From: Symbiodinium natans
Lineage: Eukaryota > Sar > Dinophyceae > Suessiales > Symbiodiniaceae
Direction of reading: 5' to 3'
NCBI GenBank assembly: GCA_905221605.1
Contig: CAJNDS010001824.1
Location: forward strand, 543,048 to 607,047
DNA length: 64,000 bases
Part shown: in pieces, positions 44,559 through 55,673 of the stretch
Layout: each line of letters starts with the position of its first letter
How positions within the stretch are numbered: the first letter of the stretch is position 1
The notes under the pieces: generated by a model
The model's input: only the letters and a program-made list of their open reading frames with translations
Database searches by the model: none
Told to the model about the DNA's origin: nothing
Made by a program: the position numbers and the translations under genes

Positions 44559-45925
44559 ATGGCACGTTCTTCGTGGAAAGCCTTGAGCGTGGCTGCTGCG
44601 CTGGTCGCTTTGTACAACTTTTGCAACAGCTTGAGTTTTGTTCCGGGGCCCTTGAGAAAACATGTGCCCGTGGCAGCTGCGTCCGCAGCCGGCATGATGA
44701 TGGCTCCAGCTGCCTACGCCGACGAAATTGGTGATGCAGCCAAGAAGCTTGGTGATGCTTCCTATGACTTCGCGAAGGAAGTGGACTGGAACAACGGCAT
44801 CTTCTTACAAGCTCCTGGCAAGTTCCAACCTCTCCAAGCTCTCAAGGCGATTGACAAGATGATTGATATGGGCGCGGCAGCAGACCCCAAGCTCTTGAAG
44901 GCAGCGGCGGAGGCCCATCACAAGGCCATCGGAAGCATCTCAGGTCCCAACGGTGTGACTTCTCGGGCGGATTGGGATGCGGTGAACGCGGCTTTGGGCC
45001 GCGTTGTGGCGTCCGTCCCCAAGGCAAAGGTCATGGACGTGTACAATGCCGTGAAGGACATCACTGACCCTGCCGTGCCGGGGTACATGAAGTCTTTGGT
45101 CAACGGTGCGGATGCCGAGAAGGCATACAAGGGCTTCTTGGAGTTCAAGGATGTGGTGGAAAAGAGCATTGGAGTTGATTCAGATCTATTTTTGATTATC
45201 TTGGCATTCCCACGTCGTTCTGCATCTGCGGTGCTTGTATTCTTAGCATCTTTTTAAATGAACTCCTGAAACATTCCAAGGAACCAGGTGTCTGCGGTTG
45301 GTGCTCCGGCCACTGTGCCCACTGGGGACAAGATTGGTGCGGCGGCGAAGGCCCTTTCGGATGCATCCTACCCTTTCTTGAAGGAGGTGCAGGATGGCAA
45401 AGAAGAACAATCTTTGCTGAAGACAAAATGAGAGACATCATTTGAGTCCCCATGCCAGAGCCAGTTCCTAAGGGTTTTGCAATGGGTTTCTTTTGACCGA
45501 GCATGCTGGGTTGTTTGTGCGCGTGCCCTCAGGTGGACTGGCTGTCCGACGTTTACCTGAAGCCGCTGCCAGGCACCACCGCCCCGAAGGTGATGACGGC
45601 CATTGACAAGATGATCGTGATGGGCAGCCAGATGGACGGAAACCTTCTGAAGGCTGCCGCTGAAGCGCACCACAAGGCCATTGGCAGCGTGGACGCCCAG
45701 GGAGTGACGTCTGCTGCGGATTACGAGGCAGTGAACGCAGCTATCGGGCGCATTGTCGCATCAGTGCCCAAAGCAACCGTGATGGACGTGTACAACTCCA
45801 TGGCCGCAATTGTGGATGGATCCATTCCCAACAACATGTTCTCCAAGGTGAATCCTCTTGACGCAGCTGCCGCCGCGAAGGGCTTTTACACTTTCAAGGA
45901 TGTGGTGGCTGCTTCCCAGCGCTGA
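44559..45925 (+). CDS. PCP: peridinin-chlorophyll a-binding protein, unit 7
   Basis: Exons are 44559-45163, 45281-45386 and 45533-45925 (367 aa). Long intron 1, CAG, AQG. The hairpin after the stop is of the GACTC type, unlike its neighbours. Spacer 44144-44558. Confidence 0.95.
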
Positions 45926-46341
45926 TGAGAGTCTTTGGCCGGTCGCGGCCACGACTCTATATGTAGCTGCTTTCCAACTGTGACTTTTTGAATTGTACAG
46001 TGCAGAAGATATGGTTGAGTTAGCGCCTTGACGACAATGTTGTGCCTCGAAGAAGTGTTATACGGGCTTGAGAGTACCAGGCACGGCGTTCAGAGGTGAT
46101 TCTTGGCCTGGTTTAGTGCAGGAAGGAGGGGTGGTAGATGTTGATGCCAGCAGGTATTTGCTCTGTCTGAGAACATTTGCAGACTTGCAGAGAATCCCAA
46201 AGCTAGGTAAGCATGTTTCGAGGAGAGGCTTCAATGCTCATGTTCCCTTGAGCCTAAGTCGAGGGAGTGCTACTTTTGCCGGAGTTTTAGGCTCCATTCG
46301 CTGTTGCGCGCAGCAAAGTACCCCGCTCTTCTCTTGGAATC

Positions 46342-47708
46342 ATGGCACGTTCTTCGTGGAAAGCCTTGAGCGTGGCTGCTGCGCTGGTCGCTTTGTACAA
46401 CTTTTGCAACAGCTTGAGTTTTGTTCCGGGGCCCTTGAGAAAACATGTGCCCGTGGCAGCTGCGTCCGCAGCCGGCATGATGATGGCTCCAGCTGCCTAC
46501 GCCGACGAAATTGGTGATGCAGCCAAGAAGCTTGGTGATGCTTCCTATGACTTCGCGAAGGAAGTGGACTGGAACAACGGCATCTTCTTACAAGCTCCTG
46601 GCAAGTTCCAACCTCTCCAAGCTCTCAAGGCGATTGACAAGATGATTGATATGGGCGCGGCAGCAGACCCCAAGCTCTTGAAGGCAGCGGCGGAGGCCCA
46701 TCACAAGGCCATCGGAAGCATCTCAGGTCCCAACGGTGTGACTTCTCGGGCGGATTGGGATGCGGTGAACGCGGCTTTGGGCCGCGTTGTGGCGTCCGTC
46801 CCCAAGGCAAAGGTCATGGACGTGTACAATGCCGTGAAGGACATCACTGACCCTGCCGTGCCGGGGTACATGAAGTCTTTGGTCAACGGTGCGGATGCCG
46901 AGAAGGCATACAAGGGCTTCTTGGAGTTCAAGGATGTGGTGGAAAAGAGCATTGGAGTTGATTCAGATCTATTTTTGATTATCTTGGCATTCCCACGTCG
47001 TTCTGCATCTGCGGTGCTTGTATTCTTAGCATCTTTTTAAATGAACTCCTGAAACATTCCAAGGAACCAAGTGTCTGCGGTTGGTGCTCCGGCCACTGTG
47101 CCCACTGGGGACAAGATTGGTGCGGCGGCGAAGGCCCTTTCGGATGCATCCTACCCTTTCTTGAAGGAGGTGCAGGATGGCAAAGAAGAACAATCTTTGC
47201 TGAAGACAAAATGAGAGACATCATTTGAGTCCCCATGCCAGAGCCAGTTCCTAAGGGTTTTGCAATGGGTTTCTTTTGACCGAGCATGCTGGGTTGTTTG
47301 TGCGCGTGCCCTCAGGTGGACTGGCTGTCCGACGTTTACCTGAAGCCGCTGCCAGGCACCACCGCCCCGAAGGTGATGACGGCCATTGACAAGATGATCG
47401 TGATGGGCAGCCAGATGGACGGAAACCTTCTGAAGGCTGCCGCTGAAGCGCACCACAAGGCCATTGGCAGCGTGGACGCCCAGGGAGTGACGTCTGCTGC
47501 GGATTACGAGGCAGTGAACGCAGCTATCGGGCGCATTGTCGCATCAGTGCCCAAAGCAACCGTGATGGACGTGTACAACTCCATGGCCGCAATTGTGGAT
47601 GGATCCATTCCCAACAACATGTTCTCCAAGGTGAATCCTCTTGACGCAGCTGCCGCCGCGAAGGGCTTTTACACTTTCAAGGATGTGGTGGCTGCTTCCC
47701 AGCGCTGA
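46342..47708 (+). CDS. PCP: peridinin-chlorophyll a-binding protein, unit 8
   Basis: Exons are 46342-46946, 47064-47169 and 47316-47708 (367 aa). Long intron 1 but with the CAA codon of the short-intron units, another mosaic combination. Protein as in unit 5. Spacer 45926-46341, with one extra base near 46025. Confidence 0.95.
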
Positions 47709-48123
47709 TGAGAGTCTTTGGCCGGTCGCGGCCACGGCTCTATATGTAGCTGCTTTCCAACTGTGACTTTTTGAATTGTACAGTGCAGAAGATATGGTTG
47801 AGTTAGCCCTTGACGACAATGTTGTGCCTCGAAGAAGTGTTATACGGGCTTGAGAGTACCAGGCACGGCGTTCAGAGGTGATTCTTGGCCTGGTTTAGTG
47901 CAGGAAGGAGGGGTGGTAGATGTTGATGCCAGCAGGTATTTGCTCTGTCTGAGAACATTTGCAGACTTGCAGAGAATCCCAAAGCTAGGTAAGCATGTTT
48001 CGAGGAGAGGCTTCAATGCTCATGTTCCCTTGAGCCTAAGTCGAGGGAGTGCTACTTTTGCCGGAGTTTTAGGCTCCATTCGCTGTTGCGCGCAGCAAAG
48101 TACCCCGCTCTTCTCTTGGAATC

Positions 48124-49490
48124 ATGGCACGTTCTTCGTGGAAAGCCTTGAGCGTGGCTGCTGCGCTGGTCGCTTTGTACAACTTTTGCAACAGCTTGAG
48201 TTTTGTTCCGGGGCCCTTGAGAAAACATGTGCCCGTGGCAGCTGCGTCCGCAGCCGGCATGATGATGGCTCCAGCTGCCTACGCCGACGAAATTGGTGAT
48301 GCAGCCAAGAAGCTTGGTGATGCTTCCTATGACTTCGCGAAGGAAGTGGACTGGAACAACGGCATCTTCTTACAAGCTCCTGGCAAGTTCCAACCTCTCC
48401 AAGCTCTCAAGGCGATTGACAAGATGATTGATATGGGCGCGGCAGCAGACCCCAAGCTCTTGAAGGCAGCGGCGGAGGCCCATCACAAGGCCATCGGAAG
48501 CATCTCAGGTCCCAACGGTGTGACTTCTCGGGCGGATTGGGATGCGGTGAACGCGGCTTTGGGCCGCGTTGTGGCGTCCGTCCCCAAGGCAAAGGTCATG
48601 GACGTGTACAATGCCGTGAAGGACATCACTGACCCTGCCGTGCCGGGGTACATGAAGTCTTTGGTCAACGGTGCGGATGCCGAGAAGGCATACAAGGGCT
48701 TCTTGGAGTTCAAGGATGTGGTGGAAAAGAGCATTGGAGTTGATTCAGATCTATTTTTGATTATCTTGGCATTCCCACGTCGTTCTGCATCTGCGGTGCT
48801 TGTATTCTTAGCATCTTTTTAAATGAACTCCTGAAACATTCCAAGGAACCAGGTGTCTGCGGTTGGTGCTCCGGCCACTGTGCCCACTGGGGACAAGATT
48901 GGTGCGGCGGCGAAGGCCCTTTCGGATGCATCCTACCCTTTCTTGAAGGAGGTGCAGGATGGCAAAGAAGAACAATCTTTGCTGAAGACAAAATGAGAGA
49001 CATCATTTGAGTCCCCATGCCAGAGCCAGTTCCTAAGGGTTTTGCAATGGGTTTCTTTTGACCGAGCATGCTGGGTTGTTTGTGCGCGTGCCCTCAGGTG
49101 GACTGGCTGTCCGACGTTTACCTGAAGCCGCTGCCAGGCACCACCGCCCCGAAGGTGATGACGGCCATTGACAAGATGATCGTGATGGGCAGCCAGATGG
49201 ACGGAAACCTTTTGAAGGCTGCCGCTGAAGCGCACCACAAGGCCATTGGCAGCGTGGACGCCCAGGGAGTGACGTCTGCTGCGGATTACGAGGCAGTGAA
49301 CGCAGCTATCGGGCGCATTGTCGCATCAGTGCCCAAAGCAACCGTGATGGACGTGTACAACTCCATGGCCGCAATTGTGGATGGATCCATTCCCAACAAC
49401 ATGTTCTCCAAGGTGAATCCTCTTGACGCAGCTGCCGCCGCGAAGGGCTTTTACACTTTCAAGGATGTGGTGGCTGCTTCCCAGCGCTGA
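48124..49490 (+). CDS. PCP: peridinin-chlorophyll a-binding protein, unit 9 (last)
   Basis: Exons are 48124-48728, 48846-48951 and 49098-49490 (367 aa). Long intron 1, CAG, AQG. A silent CTT-to-TTT-type leucine change lies in exon 3 near 49210. Downstream the unit-type spacer continues to about 49700 and then degrades. Upstream spacer 47709-48123. Confidence 0.95.
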
Positions 49491-49824
49491 TGAGAGTCTT
49501 TGGCCGGTCGCGGCCACGGCTCTATATGTAGCTGCTTTCCAACTGTGACTTTTTTAATTGTACAGTGCAGAAGATATGGTTGAGTTAGCCCTTGACGACA
49601 ATGTTGTGCCTCGAAGAAGTGTTATACGGGCTTGAGAGTACCAGGCACGGCGTTCAGAGGTGATTCTTGCTCTGGTTTAGTGCAGGAAGAAGGTGTGGTA
49701 GACGCTAGCGGTACATATCTGTCTGAAGAGATGTTCCCGAAACCAAGCAAACACTTTTTTTTGGGGTGGATGAGCGTGCCGTGTTTTGCAAAACATGAGC
49801 GGTGGTAATTTCTCGTGTTCTCAG
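49491..49824. other. 3' edge of the PCP array
   Basis: Holds the hairpin of unit 9 (49493-49523) and spacer sequence like that of the other units up to about 49735, where an incomplete next unit would begin. No tenth gene follows. The remainder is intron-like sequence before the next gene. Confidence 0.7.
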
Positions 49825-50573
49825 GGTGGCGTCGAACAAGCCCACGCTCCATTCAAGCGTTATGCGGCACTTCGGCTACCCTGTCTTGGTGACCATCCAG
49901 GCATCTAGTGACCATCTCTCTGTATTTCTATTTAATATTTCCATACATTTCTGTATATTTCGATGTAAGAGTGCATCCCAGTGGACAGTTGTGTACTCGA
50001 GCTTCTTCTCGGAAAGGCCTCCTGGATCTGCTTCTTGGGCATCCGGGCCTTCACCTGTGGTGGAGCCACTTTGCTTATACATATTCGGACCATGATGACA
50101 GCTTGTTTGCACATATTGGCGTCCGAAAAGAAAAGGGCTTCCGAGCCTTCGAAACCTTCCGTGTGGTGCGGCTGAGGAGTGGCCTCACTTCTTCACCAGC
50201 ACACGGTATCTGAACGTTGTGCACAAGCAGCGGGGGCCCATCGAGATCCCGGCGGACATCGCGCGGAAGGTCAGGTTCTTATGCAAAGCCTTCCTCCCAT
50301 GACTTGGGGCACCCGAGAGGTGACTGAAGACGAGGATTCCTCCACTGAGTCGTCCATAAACTACAAGGACCCAACGTTGGACCTTGTCCCTGTCTATGGG
50401 CACGAGCTCTTCAGCTCTTCCTCTTGCCTTCCTTCGTAAGTTTCTAGTGTCTTCAGGAGTCGCAGCATGCCATGGCCATCGCGCAGCCGTTGATCGACGT
50501 ACTAAGCCTCACAGCTTGCAAGCAGTTGGACTCGATCATACACGAGCATACGCCCATGTACCGAAATCACTGA
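49825..50573 (+). CDS. multi-exon gene of unknown function, 3' part
   Basis: Four coding pieces join in phase 0, each acceptor being AG followed by G: 49825-49900 (SNKPTLHSSVMRHFGYPVLV), 50177-50269 (EWPHFFTSTRYLNVVHKQRG then PIEIPADIARK), about 50320-50387 (VTEDEDSSTESSINYKDPTL) and 50457-50573 (ESQHAMAIAQPLIDVLSLTA and, near the end, HEHTPMYRNH then a stop). Donors are GC, GT and GT. I do not recognise the protein. The acidic third piece is probably a surface loop. The 5' end is not found; it may lie in the degraded PCP-like spacer. Confidence 0.5.
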
Positions 50574-53517
50574 AAGCTGCTTCTGTCGGCCCTTCGCAGA
50601 GCGAAGGCCTGATCGCTGACCTGCCCCAGTCCTCCTCTTCGCGTGCAGCTGTGTTCCAGGCGGTTCTGTCATGTTCTGTCTTGTCCATGCCATGTCCACC
50701 TGCCTTGTTCTATGGCGGGGAGGGGGGGGGGCATCATGAGGCATCTTTTCATCTCGCTTCGTTTGCAGGCCAGAGACTGGCTAAGAGAAGCTGCACGCCT
50801 GCGGCTTGGAATGCTGAAGTGGCTGAAGCTGCTGAGGCTTCCCAGATGAGTTGTCCTCTGCCTCAGGTGCTGCTGGTGTGCTGCGCACATCCCTGACCGT
50901 GAAGGGCTTCTGGGTCTACTTGCCCATGAGTGGCCTGGACAATGAGGACACAAATGGCTGTTTTGTGGAACATGGGTCGGGTAGAGCCGAACATCCGGAA
51001 ACTGGCAGGGCTCTGTACCTCATTGGGTGGATGTTAATGGCATCGACTACGCGTATCTTGGCAGGTTTATGATAAGCTGTCAAGACGTGATATGCCGAGA
51101 TGATGTAATAGAAGAGCGTGTCGCTACTGGACTCCAGGGACGACTGCAGAGACGAACCTCAGCTGCATCATTTTCTTACAGGTGCTGCGAGGGCCGGTTG
51201 TGCAACCTGCAAAAAGCACACCAACATCTGGTGCACGCTGGCGCTTGCTAGCATGGTACTGGTACCTTGTTGAATCTTTGCGTGTTTTCCTGCCCTATGA
51301 CTCGCGTATGACGCCCTTTGTATCCTGCCAAGGCCACGGAAGCTTTCATGCTGCCGGAGCTGCTCCAGGCAGCGGACATGGCTGCCGAGTCGCTGCATGC
51401 GCAAGCCGTGCGTTGGACAGCCTGGATCTCAGAAGATTCGTGGGAACTCTGGGAACTTGGCCCTCAGTTCCCGCAAAATCTCGACTCACTTTGCCTGTAT
51501 GTTTCCCATTAGCTGGAGTTGGTTTTGAACATGTTCGGACGACGTGTGGCGCGAGATGGGAGGGAACGCTTCTTGTTTTCAAGAAATCGCCCATGTAGTC
51601 CATGCAGCTGTGTAAGGGACAAGTCTACATCTGATTCTTCCGGATGCCGTACTGCTTATGACAGTCAGGGGCATCGGCCCTTTTGCAACGTTTGTACTGC
51701 ATTTTTTGGGGACAGGGCGGGGGCCCGCCCGCAGAAGTGTTGCCAAGCAATCCTGTGTTCCGATGTCCCTCAGTGTGGGGCCTGCTGTGTCCCCGTCTGC
51801 CCCTGTGTTTCTCCCTATGCCCTATGACATATGACATTGTGTCCTTTCGTATCCTTGCCTGTCCTTTTGTGTCCATTTGTGTGTCCTTTGGCGTCCCTTC
51901 TGTGTGTCCTTTCTGTCAAGCCGAGGTCCATGACATGCTGAGGCTCGCATCCTACGGAGGCACAGCGCGGTGTCTTGCGGTTTAGGTTTTTGGTCAGAAG
52001 CTTCCCGAATCGTCCGTTGCAAGGTGTGTGTGTGTGTGTATTCAGAATCCGGCTGCTGCAGTACCTGTTCCTCCAGGGTCGTTTGTTGTCGTTTTCCTGC
52101 GCCATGGGTGGCCACAGCACTCGTTGTGGATGTCGTGGGGGGCAGTGCGAGAGGCAGTGCGAGAGGCTGTGTGAGAGGCTGTTGGGGCAAGGTATGCCGG
52201 CCTTACGCCGGGGTTTAATCCGAGCCACGTATGCGCCGGATCCGCCCGTTTTTGCGAAATGATCGCGCATTCCTGGGTTTTAGACAAACCATTGCGATGG
52301 TAGTTGGGCGTATGCTTTTGCTGCTCGCTTGGTTGTTGGCACACTGTTGTTGACCTGTCGTCATTGAACTTGTGCTTGCAGGCGAGCCGGTGACGGGCGT
52401 GAACAGCTTCCTGTTTCAGTTCGAGAACATCTCGGACCGCACTTTACGAAAGAGGGGTTCTTGCCAAACTGAGAGGGGGTTCGGCTAATGCACGGAGAGA
52501 CTGCAGAAGGCCACTGACCACACTGCAGGTCCGCTCAGACTCAACAGATGTCAAAAGACTGGATTGTCGGGTGGCGCAGGACAGGATGCGAACTTTCGTG
52601 CCCTCAGCCGACCATCTCTTCAAGGTTGCCATGGCCCCTCAGCTGAGATTTCATCTGTCTGTTTCACACATGGATATCATCGTATGTCAGAAGCGGGTGC
52701 TGTACAGTGGCACGCGACTCGATGCTTGCTAACTTCAGCAGCTCTGTTGGCGAAGCTCTTTTTGATGGCCCATCCCTGCCTCAGGGCCTGGTGTCTCTTT
52801 TTTGGGTCATGGCTTCTCGGCTGCAGGAGACTTGACATGGGCTGTCTCATTGGCCAGTCACCTTTGTAGCGCGGTTTATGTCATCTGGTGGCTGACCTGT
52901 GCCGACCAGGAAAGTGGAGAGCTGTGTGGTGGTGGTCAAGACAACAATAAAGTTGCAGCAACAGTCCCGCTTCCGTGCTGAGGTTTGGGTGTGGTCTATC
53001 TTGGCCGCCACAGAGCTCTTCCAGAAAGTCTCGCTTAGCGGCACGATGCAGCAGTTTACTCTCGACACTCCGTGCTGACCTCAAGGTATCCCACACGCAT
53101 CAATGCTTTGCGCTTTGGAATCGAAGTATTCCTCGGGTAATGGGTGCTTGTTTTGATAATGGGCGCTTGCCTGCAAACAAGCATCGCAACAAGGTGGCGG
53201 ACAGTGACATCTTTTGGCTGCACCCTGGAAGGCGCTGCATAGCCATGATCACGCCACTGTGGCTGTGAAGGCTGTTCTAGTTAGGCGTCCGCAAACGCAA
53301 AGACTTACTCTGAACCCTAAACTAAACCCTAAACCTAAAATTCCAAAGCCCTTAAACCCTAAACTGCAACAGAATCCTGTTTGTCTGGACTTCCCCTTGT
53401 GCAACTTGAGAGCAGCGCCTGGAAGGAGAGCACTACGTGGTCACAGATTCCATCGTCGTTCAGATCCTGTCTGAGGCCCCAAAGGGCGGCGAGAAGACCC
53501 CTCCGTTCAAGCATTGA
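50574..53517 (+). CDS. scattered coding exons of one or more unidentified genes
   Basis: Protein-like pieces with good splice edges: about 50875-50970 (TVKGFWVYLPMSGLDNEDTN), 51009-51064 (GSVPHWVDVNGIDYAYLG), about 51333-51490 (ATEAFMLPELLQAADMAAES and RWTAWISEDSWELWEL), 52382-about 52450 (GEPVTGVNSFLFQFENISDR) and the last exon 53426-53517 (EHYVVTDSIVVQILSEAPKG, ending TPPFKH and a stop). Not all pieces join in phase, so some exons are missing from my model or more than one gene is present. No domain is recognised. The stretch 51600-52300 looks intronic, with a short (GT)n near 52025 and AGGCAGTGCGAG repeats near 52145. Confidence 0.4.
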
Positions 53518-53580
53518 GGGCGGCCTTATGCATCCAAAAGCTTAGAGGCCCAGTTTGGTCCCTGAGCCTCGCGAAACCAG

Positions 53581-55673
53581 GAGGGCAACGTCTGGCTCGA
53601 GTTCGGCGCCTGCGACGGAGCCCCGGTCCTGGCCGTGGACTTCGGCCAGCAGGGTGAGGTGATCGCCACGTGCCAGCCACTCGGAGAAAGCCTAGGGAGG
53701 ATCAAGGGGACTCAGGAGCTCCTACTGTAGGTCGGATTTGCAGCTTTTCTCTTTCTGGGTGAACTCTCGCTATGTTGCAACCTTTCTCTCTCACTCCGCG
53801 CTGAGCAAACGCTTTCGCTTTTTTAAAACTCTGAGTGGTTCAGGGTTTAGGGTTTGGGGTTTAGGGTCACCGGTCCAGGTTTTAGGGTTTGAGGTTTCGC
53901 TCTTCAGGGTTCGGAAGTCTGGCTCCGCCTCTCTGCCGCCATTCCTTGGATCCCTGGCCCCTAAGGGCCCTGAGCCCCGCCCCCGGAACCGTAACTTTTC
54001 AGGGGTTGCTGGTTGCATCCACTCTGGACCCTGACCCTAAGTTCAGCCAGGAGCCCTTGCAGGACGAAATCGGATTCCCAGTGGCTCAGTGGCTCAAATC
54101 AGATAACAGATAACAAGGAAGGCAAGTCAACAAACTTACGTTTGTCGGATTCTGGGTGCAGCGTGCTGAAAACGCTGCCTCAAACTCAGAAGCTCGTACA
54201 GTCTCCCAAGTCAGCCTGCGATACAGGGAAAACCGAAAACAAGCGCCGACATAGATGCTGACTTGTCGCTCGCTGTTTTATGATTTGAGCTTCCTTGCTT
54301 TACGATCCACCCCTTTGTTTCTTTACGGCCATGAGTCGCCCCTCACCCGATCCTTTCCAGTTTTAAGTGCGGCTCTTTGTTCAGGCATTTGACAGAAACT
54401 GTTGCAAGGTCACCTTGGATTCAGTTTGTTTACATCTTTTGAATGTGCTGGCTCTAAGGGTGACTTACTATTGCGCTGCAGGGAAGCAGATGTCTGACGG
54501 TTAACGGCTTCAGATAGCTGACAGGACTTAAGACAATTTATCGTTCGCATCTGACTTACGAGCACTGCCAAGCAGTCCCTCATCCTTCAACCCTTTGCGC
54601 TGCAACGAATGGCAGGATTCACAAAACCCAAGCTGCATGGTCTGGGGCACTTGGTACTCTATACGCATACTGAAGGCGCGGACCAGCGCAAGAAGGCTCA
54701 CGTAGAGGGGAAGATGAGCAATTTGGAACGCAGACGCAAGCACGGGATGGCGTCAACTGCATCAACGGCGTCAATGCCAAGGGTGCCAAGGGCGTCAAAT
54801 CGACGGCGCAAAGTTTCGGCATGAGTCCGTAATCTCGGGGCGGGCTTGATGGTTCCCCCCCAGCTGTGCCGAGGAAAGGCATCCAAACCACCTGGCTGGC
54901 AGGGGCACAGGCCCGGAGCTTGGCCTTCTCCAGTAAATAGCCCTTCTGATAGTCGTGGCTACTGGGGGGAATCCTTTTCCCCCAAGTGTAGTGCATCGGT
55001 CATCCAGATTCATCGAGGTGCAGGAGCAGTTCTGGGTCTCCAACGTCTCAGGCTTGCAGGACTTCTCAGTGGACCGGTCGCCCTTGGAGGCTTCGCGGGG
55101 ATGGGATATGGGGGATGGTTTTTTCGGTCGGGTTTTTTAGGGGCCCCCTGTTGTGGGTTGGTTCTATGACGTAGGCGCCTCTTCTCTAGAGAGGTGTTGC
55201 AGGTGGGGCTTCTTCACCACGTGGCCCGTTCCATTGGGTTGCAGTCAGTCAGTCAGTTTGTGTGTGTGTGTTGGTATTCATTGCAATGCGGCTTGCACAC
55301 CACGGGAGAAGAACATGCGCCGCATACCAAGAGCATTGGCAAACAGGACCCGGCACATTTGGATGCCATAGCCATCCGCAGCAGCCCCAGCTCTTGCGAG
55401 GAGCTCATAGACTTGGCCCGTGGCATCGTACCCTAAACCCTGAACCCCAAACCCTAAACCCTAAACCCTAAACCCTAAACCCTAAACCCTAAACCCTAAA
55501 CCCTAAACCCTAAACCCTAAACCCTAAACCCTAAACCCTAAACGATACTGTTTCATGTTCTGAGCGTTTTCTCAGGCGGTGAGAAGATCATCGGCTTGCG
55601 GCACCACCCAGACTCCAGCTGGCGGGAGGTTGGCATCCTGAATGTGCCCCCCGTCAAGCTCCCCGGCTTCTGA
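53581..55673 (+). CDS. multi-exon gene of unknown function with a telomere-repeat intron
   Basis: Exon 53581-53653 (EGNVWLEFGACDGAPVLAVD) follows AAACCAG and ends at a GTGAGG donor. A second piece lies at about 55015-55065 (VQEQFWVSNVSGLQDF). The two last exons are well defined: 55347-55419 (DPAHLDAIAIRSSPSSCEEL) and 55576-55673 (GEKIIGLRHHPDSSWREVGI and a tail ending VKLPGF and a stop). They join in frame across a 156-bp GT-AG intron (55420-55575), most of which is (CCCTAAA)n. Telomere-like patches also occur in the presumed introns near 53315-53365 and 53840-53890. Function unknown. Confidence 0.5.
55431..55543. repeat. telomere-like array (CCCTAAA)n inside an intron
   Basis: About 16 CCCTAAA units, nearly perfect after the first two, fill most of the intron 55420-55575. 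Confidence 0.95.

Larger units (their letters stand above)
33557..49735 (+). repeat. PCP: tandem array of nine PCP gene units, period about 1.77-1.79 kb (first unit 2.06 kb)
   Basis: Start codons lie at 33619, 35678, 37445, 39227, 40994, 42772 (damaged copy), 44559, 46342 and 48124. Units are nearly identical, including introns and spacers. The first spacing is longer because of an insertion in intron 2 of unit 1. Homology upstream of unit 1 fades from about 33557 to 33440, and after the last unit it ends near 49735. Unit variants are mosaic: the 15-bp deletion in intron 1 is in units 1, 2 and 4; the CAA codon after it in units 1, 2, 4 and 8; the AKG variant in units 2 and 4; the hairpin GACTC variant in units 1, 2, 4 and 7. 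Confidence 0.97.

Noticed and set aside
35404-48299. 149-aa + strand frames spanning each spacer and the start of exon 1
   Set aside because: They run through the trans-splice acceptor and then out of frame over the PCP leader; their sequence has no protein character.
33902-49238. Many repeated - strand open frames (61-102 aa) inside the PCP units
   Set aside because: They are antisense shadows of the PCP exons and introns and recur only because the units do.
33557-49735. CRISPR array or bacterial operon
   Set aside because: The units are 1.8-kb eukaryotic genes with introns; there are no short repeats with spacers and no bacterial signals.
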